Origin: DAIDJM01 sp964250215
Lineage (GTDB): Bacteria > Pseudomonadota > Alphaproteobacteria > Acetobacterales > Acetobacteraceae
NCBI GenBank assembly: GCA_964250215.1
Contig: CAXUEX010000171.1
Location: 1-5,697 of the forward strand
Length of the DNA: 5,697 bases
Reading direction: 5' to 3'
This document shows positions 1 through 5,697 of the stretch, piece by piece. Position 1 is the first letter of the stretch. Each line of letters begins with the position of its first letter. Below the pieces are notes generated by a model, which saw only the letters and a list, made by a program, of their open reading frames with translations, did not search any database and was not told the origin of the DNA. The translations under genes were made by a program, and so were the position numbers.

Positions 1-255
1 TCCCCAGCCGCCCCAGCCGCCCCAATATGGCCCGAAGCCAGGGTCGCCAGGGATTGTTTCGATCCGACTACGATCATAGGCGAGAAATTTGTGGCCGCCG
101 GATTCGTAGGTGCGGTTCGGCACGCCATACGCGCGGATCAGGTCGGTCTCCGATTTGCCCACCAGCGCGTTCAGTTGCGCCACATGCTGCGGGTTGGGAT
201 AGGCGCAGCTGGCAAGAGCCAACATGCCGGCGAGGAGAATGGGACGCGGGGACAC
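1..255 (-). CDS. small putative lipoprotein, 3' end cut by window edge
   Basis: Eighty-five residues are visible and no stop is reached, so the gene continues past the left edge. I chose the GTG start at 255 because an AGAGG motif lies 8 bases upstream and because it gives a classic lipoprotein signal: a short N-terminus with arginine, a hydrophobic run (residues 6-15), and a lipobox L-A-S-C ending at Cys17. This predicts export, lipid attachment at Cys17 and an envelope location. An ATG at residue 11 would destroy the signal peptide. Residues 28-61 carry the pattern L-x-x-L-V-G-K-S-E-x-D-L-I-R-x-Y-G-V-P, then G-G-H-K-F-L-A-Y-D. This recalls the BamE/SmpA-type fold signature (Gly, helix, G-x-P, aromatic strand) and uncharacterised lipoproteins I associate with Acetobacteraceae. 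The visible C-terminus is Gly/Trp-rich. The gene starts 25 bases after the epmA stop and is probably co-transcribed with it. The lipoprotein call is fairly secure; its function is unknown. Confidence 0.72.
   Translation of the reverse strand, partial: MSPRPILLAGMLALASCAYPNPQHVAQLNALVGKSETDLIRAYGVPNRTYESGGHKFLAYDRSRIETIPGDPGFGPYWGGWGGWG
2..24. repeat. 9-base tandem repeat encoding Gly-Gly-Trp units
   Basis: The sequence from 2 to 24 has a period of 9 bases (unit ccccagccg on the plus strand, about 2.5 visible copies). On the minus strand it codes for W-G-G-W-G-G-W near the visible end of the lipoprotein (residues 78-84). It may continue beyond the window. Confidence 0.5.
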
Positions 256-263
256 GGCAGCAG

Positions 264-268
264 CCTCT
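264..268 (-). promoter_or_regulatory. ribosome binding site deciding the lipoprotein GTG start
   Basis: AGAGG on the minus strand, 8 bases before the GTG at 255. It supports a start that lies upstream of the first ATG and restores a complete lipoprotein signal peptide. Confidence 0.5.
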
Positions 269-280
269 GCGGTGGATCGC

Positions 281-1300
281 TCAACGGTAGATGGGGTTGG
301 CCAGGCCGGGCAACCATAACACCTGCTCGATATCGGTGGCGCCGGCAGCCAGCATGGCCAGGCGATCGAAGCCCAGCGCGACGCCGCTGGCCGCCGGCAT
401 GTGCGCGAGGCTGGCGAGAAAATCCTCGTCCAGCGGCCAATCTTCACCGGTTTGGGCGTGGCGGCGGGCGCGGTCGGCCAGGAAGCGGGTGCGCTGTTCG
501 GCGGGGTCGGTGAGTTCCTCGAACGCGTTGGCCAGTTCCATGCCGCCCAGGAAAACTTCGAAACGAAGTGCAACGCGGGGATCGGTGGGATCGCGCCGAG
601 CGAGCGCGGCCTGGCTGGCCGGAAAATGCGTGAGGAAGGTGGGGGCGGCGCGGCCGATGCGGGGCTCGATGCGCTCGAGCAGCAGGCGGAAGAACAAATC
701 CTCCCAGGTTTCGCGTTGGCGCAGGCGGGTGTGGGCGGCGTCGGCGAGGGCGGTCGGGTTTTCCGCCGTGGCAAGCACGTCCGCGCCGGTGTAGCGGGCG
801 AACGCGTCGGCGACGGTGAGGCGTTCGGCCGGGGCGATCGGGATACCGGAGCGCGGCAGGATCGGCGGCAGCACGGCGCGGAACAGCGCTTCCACTTCGT
901 CCATGAGATTGTCGAGCGTCGCGCCGGGGCGATACCACTCCAGCATGGTGAATTCGGGCGCGTGCGATGGGCTGCCCTCGCCGTTCCGCCAGACGCGGGC
1001 GAACTGGAAAATTGGGCCGGCGCCAGCGGCGAGCAGGCGCTTCATCGCGAATTCGGGGCTGGTGTGCAGCCATCGGCGATGGGCTTCGCCGCGCACGGTG
1101 CGGAATTCGGTGGCAAAGGCTTGCAGGTGCACTTCCTCGCCGGGGGCGGGAACGGCGTAGGGGGTTTCGACTTCGGTGTAGAAGCGGGAGGCGAAAAAGG
1201 CGCGGGTGGCGGACATCAGCTGCGCGCGACGGCGCAAGAACGGGAGGCGGGCGGCTAATGCAGCGGGATGCCGTCTTCCTGCATCACCTGCCAAGGACAC
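281..1300 (-). CDS. epmA: elongation factor P--(R)-beta-lysine ligase (EpmA/GenX/PoxA)
   Basis: EpmA is a paralogue of the class II lysyl-tRNA synthetase core that lacks the N-terminal anticodon-binding OB domain. It activates (R)-beta-lysine with ATP and joins it to a conserved lysine of EF-P, which helps ribosomes through polyproline stretches. The 339 residues compare with 325 in E. coli. Visible landmarks are motif 1 around T-E-V-E-T-P (42-47), T-S-P-E-F-A-M-K-R-L-L (80-90), motif 2 with Arg105 followed by P-E-F-T-M-L-E-W-Y-R (115-124), the substrate-pocket segment M-E-L-A-N-A-F-E-E-L (Glu255, Asn258, Glu262, matching E. coli Glu244, Asn247, Glu251), and motif 3 G-V-A-L-G-F-D-R-L (306-314). 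In motif 2 the usual R-N-E reads R-N-G-E. The GTG start at 1300 is the first in-frame candidate after the upstream stop; no strong ribosome binding site precedes it, and TTG at 1294 is possible. The gene lies 15 bases after the DAHP synthase stop, probably in the same operon. The efp and epmB genes are not in this window. Confidence 0.93.
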   Translation of the reverse strand: MSLAGDAGRRHPAALAARLPFLRRRAQLMSATRAFFASRFYTEVETPYAVPAPGEEVHLQAFATEFRTVRGEAHRRWLHTSPEFAMKRLLAAGAGPIFQFARVWRNGEGSPSHAPEFTMLEWYRPGATLDNLMDEVEALFRAVLPPILPRSGIPIAPAERLTVADAFARYTGADVLATAENPTALADAAHTRLRQRETWEDLFFRLLLERIEPRIGRAAPTFLTHFPASQAALARRDPTDPRVALRFEVFLGGMELANAFEELTDPAEQRTRFLADRARRHAQTGEDWPLDEDFLASLAHMPAASGVALGFDRLAMLAAGATDIEQVLWLPGLANPIYR

Positions 1301-1315
1301 GCCCGCGGAGTCTTT

Positions 1316-2701
1316 TTATTGCGCTGCGATGGCGGCGGCGCTGGTCGCCGCGCGGCGGGATTTGAGTTCTTCGGCGACGAGAAAAGCGAGTTCCAGCGAT
1401 TGTTCGGCGTTCAGCCGGGGATCGCAGAATGTTTCGTATCTGGAACCTAAATCCGCTTCCGTGAGGCGGTGCGCGCCGCCGACGCATTCGGTTACGGGCT
1501 GGCCGGTCATCTCCACGTGCACGCCGCCGGGCCTTGTGCCGGCTTCGCCATGCGCATCGAAGAAGCCTCGGATTTCGCCGAGGATGGCCTCGAAGCTGCG
1601 GGTTTTGCGATGGTTGGCGGTGGCGACCGTGTTGCCGTGCATGGGATCGCAGAGCCACGTGACCGCGCGGCCCTCGCGGCGCACGGCGCGCAGCAGCGGC
1701 GGCAGCACGGCGCTTACGCGATCGGCGCCCATGCGGGTGATGAGCGTAAGCCGGCCGGGCTGATTTTCTGGCGAAAGGACTTCGATGAGGCGCAGCAATT
1801 CGTCGGCCACCATGCCGGGACCGATCTTGATGCCCACCGGATTGTGCACGCCACGGAGATATTCCAGATGCGCACCATCCGCCTGACGCGTGCGCTCCCC
1901 GCACCAGAGGAAATGCGCGGAGCAGCCATACCAGTCGCCGGTGGTGGAATCGATGCGCGTGAGTGCCTGTTCGTAGGGCAGCAGCAAGGCTTCGTGGCTG
2001 GTGTAGAATTCGGTCTCGCGGATCTGCGCGGCGCCGTTGCCGATGCCGCAGGCGGCCATGAAGCCGAGCGTTTCGTCGATGCGGTCGGCGATGTCGCGGT
2101 AGCGAGCGGCGAGCGGCGAGCGGGCGACGAAATCCAGGTTCCAGCGATGCACCTGGTGCAGGTCGGCATAGCCGCCGCCGGCGAACGCCCGCAGAAGGTT
2201 GAGCCGGCCGGCGGACTGGAAATAAGCGGTTTCCATGCGCACGGGATCGGGCACGCGCGAAGCTGGCGTGAATTCCGCGCCATTGACGATGTCGCCGCGA
2301 TAGGCGGGAAGGTCGGTGCCGTCGCGGGTTTCGATGTCGGCCGAGCGGGGTTTGGCGAATTGGCCGGCCATGCGGCCGATCTTCACCACCGGCACGGTGG
2401 CGCCAAAGGTGAGCACGGCGGCCATTTGCAGCAGCACGCGGAACGTGTCGCGCACGGAATTGGCGTTGAAATCGGCGAAGCTTTCGGCGCAGTCGCCGCC
2501 CTGCAGCACAAAGGCGCGGCCTTCCGCGGCCAGCGCCAGGCTGGATTTCAGGCGGCGCGCCTCGCCGGCGAAGACCAGCGGCGGGTAGCCAGCCAGGCGC
2601 GCTTCGGCGGCCGTGAGGGCTGCGGCATCGGGATAGGCCGGGAGCTGCCGCGCGGGGCGGGCGCGCCAGCTCGCCGGGCTCCAGGGCTGGGGCATGGTCA
2701 T
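1316..2701 (-). CDS. aroG: class II 3-deoxy-7-phosphoheptulonate (DAHP) synthase
   Basis: This enzyme condenses phosphoenolpyruvate with erythrose-4-phosphate to DAHP, the committed entry step of the shikimate pathway, in the cytosol. At 461 residues it matches the class II (plant and Mycobacterium tuberculosis AroG-like) family, not the shorter class I enzymes. An N-terminal W-S-P-x-S-W-R (7-13) is typical of the family. Then come G-G-D-C-A-E-S-F (68-75), G-R-M-A-G-Q-F-A-K-P-R-S (109-120), S-H-E-A-L (235-239), G-E-R-T-R-Q (268-273), D-P-M-H-G-N-T (352-358), V-E-M-T-G (396-400) and C-D-P-R-L-N (426-431). The expected metal ligands are all present: Cys71, His355, Glu397 and Asp427. The ATG at 2701 is followed by another ATG at 2695, and either could be the start. 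Neither has a ribosome binding site at normal spacing. The open frame extends upstream to 2947, but that would overlap glpD on the opposite strand and goes beyond the conserved N-terminus. This is probably the first gene of a minus-strand operon with epmA and the lipoprotein. The symbol for class II enzymes varies between annotations. Confidence 0.95.
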   Translation of the reverse strand: MTMPQPWSPASWRARPARQLPAYPDAAALTAAEARLAGYPPLVFAGEARRLKSSLALAAEGRAFVLQGGDCAESFADFNANSVRDTFRVLLQMAAVLTFGATVPVVKIGRMAGQFAKPRSADIETRDGTDLPAYRGDIVNGAEFTPASRVPDPVRMETAYFQSAGRLNLLRAFAGGGYADLHQVHRWNLDFVARSPLAARYRDIADRIDETLGFMAACGIGNGAAQIRETEFYTSHEALLLPYEQALTRIDSTTGDWYGCSAHFLWCGERTRQADGAHLEYLRGVHNPVGIKIGPGMVADELLRLIEVLSPENQPGRLTLITRMGADRVSAVLPPLLRAVRREGRAVTWLCDPMHGNTVATANHRKTRSFEAILGEIRGFFDAHGEAGTRPGGVHVEMTGQPVTECVGGAHRLTEADLGSRYETFCDPRLNAEQSLELAFLVAEELKSRRAATSAAAIAAQ

Positions 2702-2708
2702 GCGCGCG

Positions 2709-2737
2709 GTTATGCGGGAAGTTGCCCTCCGGCGCAA
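2709..2737 (-). promoter_or_regulatory. candidate sigma-70 promoter for aroG
   Basis: On the minus strand there is a TTGCGC box (2737-2732), a 17-base spacer, and a CATAAC box (2714-2709). The -35 matches the consensus at 4 of 6 bases, the -10 at 4 of 6, and the spacing is ideal. Seven bases separate the -10 from the ATG at 2701, so transcription would begin at or next to the start codon. That fits the lack of a ribosome binding site. It is a motif match only, in GC-rich DNA where such matches arise by chance. Confidence 0.35.
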
Positions 2738-2744
2738 AGCGCAC

Positions 2745-2765
2745 GCCGATGTTTCGGCCTTTTTT
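2745..2765 (+). terminator. small hairpin followed by T6, possible intrinsic terminator or attenuator before glpD
   Basis: GCCGA (2745-2749) and TCGGC (2754-2758) form a perfect 5-base-pair stem around a TGTT loop. One C and six T residues (2760-2765) follow, which has the layout of an intrinsic terminator on the plus strand. The stem is shorter than in strong terminators. It sits 15 bases before the glpD start, so it could limit read-through into glpD or stop antisense transcripts coming from the aroG side. Confidence 0.35.
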
Positions 2766-2772
2766 CCTAAGC

Positions 2773-2777
2773 GGAGG
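2773..2777 (+). promoter_or_regulatory. ribosome binding site deciding the glpD start
   Basis: GGAGG lies 3 bases before the ATG at 2781. The spacing is short but usable. It favours 2781 over the in-frame ATG at 2694, which would add 29 residues without homology and overlap the aroG start on the other strand. Confidence 0.65.
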
Positions 2778-2780
2778 CAG

Positions 2781-4253
2781 ATGAACGCGGCTTCGCCCGG
2801 TTTTGGGGACGATGCGGTTTTCGACCTGCTGGTGGTGGGCGGCGGCATCAACGGTGCGGGGATTGCGCGCGATGCCGCGGGGCGCGGGCTTTCCGTTGTG
2901 CTGCTGGAACAGCACGATCTGGCTTCGCACACCTCTTCCGCCAGCACGAAGCTGATTCACGGCGGGTTGCGCTACCTGGAATACCGCGAGTTCCGGCTGG
3001 TGCGCGAGGCATTGCGCGAGCGCGAAGTGCTGCTGCGCATCGCACCGCACATCGCCTGGCCGTTGCGCTTCGTGCTGCCGCACGCTCGCGGTATGCGGCC
3101 GGCGTGGATGCTGCGGCTGGGGCTGCTGCTGTACGACCGTCTGGGCGGAAGCAGCACGCTGCCGCGTTCGGCTTCGGTGACGCTGACGGCGGAGGGATTG
3201 GGCGCGGGGTTGCGGCCGGGATTGCGGCGAGGGTTCGCCTATTCCGATGCGTGGGTGGAGGACAGCCGGCTTGTGGTGCTGAACGCAATGGACGCGGCGC
3301 GGCGCGGCGCGCGCGTTCTGACGCGGACGAAGCTGCTTTCCGCGCGGCGGCAGGAAGATGTGTGGGTGGCGCGGCTTGCCGATGGAACGGCGCTGCGCGC
3401 GAGGGCCATGGTGAACGCGGCGGGGCCGTTCGTGGGGGCGGTGGCCGGCGTGCTGGGACACGGGCGGGCACCGGTGCGGCTGGTGCGCGGCAGCCATATC
3501 GTGCTGCGGCGGCTGTATGCGGGCGAGCACGCGTATTTGTTGCAGAATACGGATGGACGCGTGGTGTTCGCGATCCCGTATGAAAGTGCGTTCACGCTGA
3601 TCGGCACGACGGACGTGACGGTGCAGAGCCCGGACGAGGTGCAGGTGAGCGACGCCGAGGTGGCGTATCTTTGCGAGGCGGTGAACCGATGGTTTGCGGC
3701 CAAATCGGTGCCCGGCGATGTGGTTTGGCGCTACGCGGGCATTCGCGCCTTGTTCGACGACGGGGCCGCGGAGGCGAAGGCCGTGACACGGGATTATGTG
3801 CTGGAGCTGGATGCGCCGGAAGATGGGCCGAAGCTGCTTTCGGTGTTCGGGGGCAAGATCACCACCTATCGGCGGCTGGCGGAACATGCGCTGGAGCGGC
3901 TGGGGTTTCCCGGTGCGTGGACGGCGGCCGCGGCATTGCCGGGGGGCGATTTCCACGATTTCGCGGCGCTTTTGCGGGCATTGCAAGCGCGCTACTCGTT
4001 TCTGCACGAGGGTTCCTTGCGGCGCCTGGCGCATGCCTACGGCACGGCGGCGCAGGAAGTTCTGGGGGAAGCCCGAAATGCAGCGGATTTGGGTGAGGAT
4101 TTCGGCGCCGGGTTGCGTGCGGCGGAGATTGCCTATCTGCAACAGCACGAATTTGCGCGCACGGCCGAGGATGTGCTGTGGCGGCGCTCGAAGCTGGGGC
4201 TGCATATGTCCGCGGCGCAGCGCGAGCGTGTGGCGGGCTATCTGGGAGGTTGA
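2781..4253 (+). CDS. glpD: aerobic glycerol-3-phosphate dehydrogenase (FAD, quinone-linked)
   Basis: GlpD oxidises sn-glycerol-3-phosphate to dihydroxyacetone phosphate and passes the electrons through FAD to ubiquinone at the inner face of the cytoplasmic membrane. The 490 residues compare with 501 in E. coli. The N-terminal FAD-binding fold is clear: D-L-L-V-V-G-G-G-I-N-G-A-G (15-27) and L-L-E at the end of the second strand (41-43). The family signature S-T-K-L-I-H-G-G-L-R-Y-L-E-Y follows (55-68), then E-A-L-R-E-R-E-V-L-L. Further on are R-G-S-H-I-V, L-I-G-T-T-D-V, A-G-I-R-A-L (Arg322, equivalent to E. coli Arg317) and S-V-F-G-G-K-I-T-T-Y-R (Lys359, equivalent to E. coli Lys354). The C-terminal domain has D-L-G-E-D-F-G and L-W-R-R-S-K-L-G. 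There is no transmembrane helix, as expected for this monotopic membrane protein. It is the first gene of a glpD-glpK pair, diverging from aroG. Confidence 0.96.
   Translation: MNAASPGFGDDAVFDLLVVGGGINGAGIARDAAGRGLSVVLLEQHDLASHTSSASTKLIHGGLRYLEYREFRLVREALREREVLLRIAPHIAWPLRFVLPHARGMRPAWMLRLGLLLYDRLGGSSTLPRSASVTLTAEGLGAGLRPGLRRGFAYSDAWVEDSRLVVLNAMDAARRGARVLTRTKLLSARRQEDVWVARLADGTALRARAMVNAAGPFVGAVAGVLGHGRAPVRLVRGSHIVLRRLYAGEHAYLLQNTDGRVVFAIPYESAFTLIGTTDVTVQSPDEVQVSDAEVAYLCEAVNRWFAAKSVPGDVVWRYAGIRALFDDGAAEAKAVTRDYVLELDAPEDGPKLLSVFGGKITTYRRLAEHALERLGFPGAWTAAAALPGGDFHDFAALLRALQARYSFLHEGSLRRLAHAYGTAAQEVLGEARNAADLGEDFGAGLRAAEIAYLQQHEFARTAEDVLWRRSKLGLHMSAAQRERVAGYLGG
4244..4249 (+). promoter_or_regulatory. 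ribosome binding site deciding the glpK TTG start
   Basis: GGGAGG lies inside the last codons of glpD, 6 bases before the TTG at 4256. The strength and spacing of this site are the main reason for choosing TTG over the in-frame GTG at 4271. It also suggests translational coupling to glpD. Confidence 0.7.
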
Positions 4254-4255
4254 TT

Positions 4256-5697
4256 TTGGCCGGACGCTATGTGGGGGCGATCGACCAGGGCACGACGAGC
4301 ACGCGCTTTATCGTGTTCGATGCGGAGAGCCGCGTGGTGGCGATGGCGCAGCGGGAGCACACGCAGCACACGCCGCGTCCGGGCTGGGTGGAACACGATG
4401 CGGAGGAGATTTTTCGCAACGTGCGGCAGACCGCTTCCGAGGCGCTGATTCGCGCCAATCTTTCGGCGCGAGATCTGGCGGCGGTGGGCATCACGAACCA
4501 ACGCGAGACCACGATGCTGTGGGACCGGCGGAGCGGCCGACCGCTGCACCGCGCTATCGTGTGGCAGGATACGCGGGTGGACGCGTTGGTGGCCGAATAC
4601 GCGCGCGAGGGCGGCCGAGACCGGTTGCGGGCGGAAACGGGTTTGCCGTTGGCGAGCTATTTTTCGGCGCTGAAACTGCGATGGTTGCTGGAACACGTGC
4701 AGGGCGCGCGCGAAAAGGCCGAGGCGGGCGAAGCGTTGTTCGGCACCATCGACTCTTTTCTGTTGTGGCGGCTGACCGGTCGGCACGCGACGGATGTGAC
4801 GAATGCGAGCCGCACGCAGATGATGGATTTGCGCACGCTGGACTGGAGCGAGGCGCTGCTTTCGTTGTTCGGCGTGCCGCGCGCGTGCCTGCCGGAGATC
4901 GTTTCCTCTTCGGGCGTGGTGGGCGAGGCGCGGCTGGAACTGGCTGGCGTGAAGGTGGCGGGCGTGCTGGGCGATCAGCAGGCGGCGCTGGTGGGGCAGA
5001 GCTGTTTTTCGCCGGGCGAGGCGAAGAACACGTATGGCACCGGCAATTTCCTGCTGTTGCACACGGGCGAGACGCCGAAATCTTCCAGCGCGGGGTTGAT
5101 TACCACGGTTGCGTATAAGTTCGGCGATCGTCCGGCCTGTTACGCGCTGGAGGGTTCGATCGCGATCACCGGCGCGCTGGTGCAATGGCTGCGCGACAAT
5201 CTGCGGTTGGTGCAGTCCGCGGCCGAGCTGGACACGCTGGCGGCGAGCGTGGCCGATAACGGCGGCGTGTTCATCGTGCCGGCGTTTTCCGGGCTGTATG
5301 CGCCGTATTGGCGGCCGGACGCGCGCGGGATTATCGCGGGGCTTACGCGGTTTGCGCGGCGCGAGCATCTCTGCCGCGCGGCGCTGGAGGCGGCGGCGTA
5401 TCAGACTTTCGATGTGATGCAGGCGATGCGGGCGGATGCGGGCGTGGAACTGGCGGAGCTGCGCGTGGACGGCGGCATGGTGCGGAGCGAGGCTTTGTTG
5501 CAGTTCCAGGCCGATCTGCTGGGGGTGCCGGTGGTGCGGCCGGCGGTGACGGAAACGACGGCCCTGGGCGCAGCCTACGCGGCGGGGCTCGCAGTGGGGG
5601 TGTGGCGCGACACGCAGGCGCTGCGGGCGCAATGGCGCGAGGATCGGCGATGGGTGCCGGCGATGGCGGCGGCGGAGCGGGGCGCGTTGCTGGCGGG
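4256..5697 (+). CDS. glpK: glycerol kinase, 3' end cut by window edge
   Basis: GlpK phosphorylates glycerol with ATP to sn-glycerol-3-phosphate, the substrate of the GlpD encoded just upstream. I translated it from the TTG at 4256, two bases after the glpD stop. About 480 residues are visible without interruption, against 502 in E. coli, so only a short C-terminus is missing. It belongs to the FGGY/actin-like kinase fold: phosphate loop A-I-D-Q-G-T-T-S-T-R (8-17), glycerol-binding Arg83-Glu84 in N-Q-R-E-T-T, Trp103 in V-W-Q-D, Tyr135 in S-Y-F-S, catalytic Asp240 in L-G-D-Q-Q-A-A-L, then N-T-Y-G-T-G-N-F, A-P-Y-W and V-D-G-G-M. Residues 83, 84, 103 and 135 fall at the same numbers as in E. coli, while the catalytic Asp is five positions earlier (245 in E. 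coli) because the fructose-bisphosphate loop G-G-K-G-G-T-R is missing. T-G-N-F-L-L-L and F-S-G-L-Y-A-P-Y-W resemble the actinobacterial type. An Ala replaces Gly in the usual Y-F-S-G. Confidence 0.95.
   Translation, partial: MAGRYVGAIDQGTTSTRFIVFDAESRVVAMAQREHTQHTPRPGWVEHDAEEIFRNVRQTASEALIRANLSARDLAAVGITNQRETTMLWDRRSGRPLHRAIVWQDTRVDALVAEYAREGGRDRLRAETGLPLASYFSALKLRWLLEHVQGAREKAEAGEALFGTIDSFLLWRLTGRHATDVTNASRTQMMDLRTLDWSEALLSLFGVPRACLPEIVSSSGVVGEARLELAGVKVAGVLGDQQAALVGQSCFSPGEAKNTYGTGNFLLLHTGETPKSSSAGLITTVAYKFGDRPACYALEGSIAITGALVQWLRDNLRLVQSAAELDTLAASVADNGGVFIVPAFSGLYAPYWRPDARGIIAGLTRFARREHLCRAALEAAAYQTFDVMQAMRADAGVELAELRVDGGMVRSEALLQFQADLLGVPVVRPAVTETTALGAAYAAGLAVGVWRDTQALRAQWREDRRWVPAMAAAERGALLA

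Noticed and set aside
1261..1318. Short frame ending in M-Q-E-D-G-I-P-L-H at the aroG-epmA junction, as a leader peptide or a fragment of a lost gene
   Set aside because: It has no ribosome binding site at proper spacing and no recognisable relative, and it overlaps the epmA start in another frame. It is too short to support.
1469..2770. A 433-codon plus-strand open frame opposite aroG, and a similar 285-codon frame opposite epmA (401-1258)
   Set aside because: Both are mirror frames of well-supported genes, with Ala/Gly/Arg-rich products and no family resemblance.
2694..2780. N-terminal extension of GlpD from the in-frame ATG at 2694
   Set aside because: It overlaps the aroG start, has no ribosome binding site support and adds 29 basic residues absent from the family. 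GGAGG precedes the ATG at 2781, which gives the standard N-terminus.
2702..2780. A GlpR operator or a clear promoter for glpD
   Set aside because: I looked for a palindrome like the E. coli GlpR site and for a -35/-10 pair on the plus strand. TTGCCC at 2722 has no -10 at a suitable distance and no GlpR-like palindrome is present.
2702..2947. N-terminal extension of the DAHP synthase to 2947
   Set aside because: It would run across the intergenic region and into glpD on the other strand. The conserved W-S-P-x-S-W-R start of the family begins just after the ATG pair at 2701/2695.
1284..4205. A 973-codon open frame on the minus strand spanning glpD antisense and most of aroG
   Set aside because: It lies opposite glpD and in a different frame from aroG. 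Its product is low-complexity, rich in Arg/Pro/His/Gln, with no recognisable domain. Long antisense frames like this are common in GC-rich genes.
4238..5632. A 464-codon open frame antisense to glpK
   Set aside because: The product is Arg/His/Gln-rich without domains, while the plus strand encodes a complete glycerol kinase with all active-site residues.

Overview
The window reads as ordinary, tightly packed chromosomal DNA from a GC-rich bacterium, most likely an alphaproteobacterium and perhaps Acetobacteraceae. This placement is an inference from three things: an EpmA (GenX-type) EF-P lysyltransferase, a class II DAHP synthase, and a small lipoprotein of a type I associate with Acetobacteraceae. 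The glycerol kinase is closer in its signature motifs to the form I recall from actinobacteria than to E. coli GlpK, so the taxonomic call is not firm. I see no mobile element, CRISPR array, tRNA or rRNA. All five coding regions are uninterrupted within the window.

Left arm, minus strand, transcribed right to left (2701 to 1): a class II 3-deoxy-7-phosphoheptulonate synthase, which catalyses the first step of the shikimate pathway. After 15 bases comes epmA, which attaches beta-lysine to elongation factor P. After 25 more bases comes a short lipoprotein that runs off the left edge of the window. The tight spacing suggests one operon. Aromatic amino-acid supply, translation-factor modification and an envelope lipoprotein have no obvious shared pathway.

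Right arm, plus strand (2781 to 5697): glpD, the respiratory FAD-dependent glycerol-3-phosphate dehydrogenase, then glpK, glycerol kinase, which starts at a TTG codon two bases after the glpD stop and is cut by the right edge. Together they convert glycerol to glycerol-3-phosphate and then to dihydroxyacetone phosphate, feeding electrons to the quinone pool. No glpF facilitator or glpR regulator lies within the window.

The two arms diverge from a 79-base intergenic region (2702-2780). It holds a candidate aroG promoter, placed so that the aroG transcript would be almost leaderless. It also holds a small GC hairpin followed by six T residues just before the glpD ribosome binding site, with a competing upstream pairing, which resembles a compact attenuator. 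These intergenic signals, and the loss of the E. coli-type allosteric loop in GlpK, are the points most worth a second look. I found no convincing novel multi-gene system.
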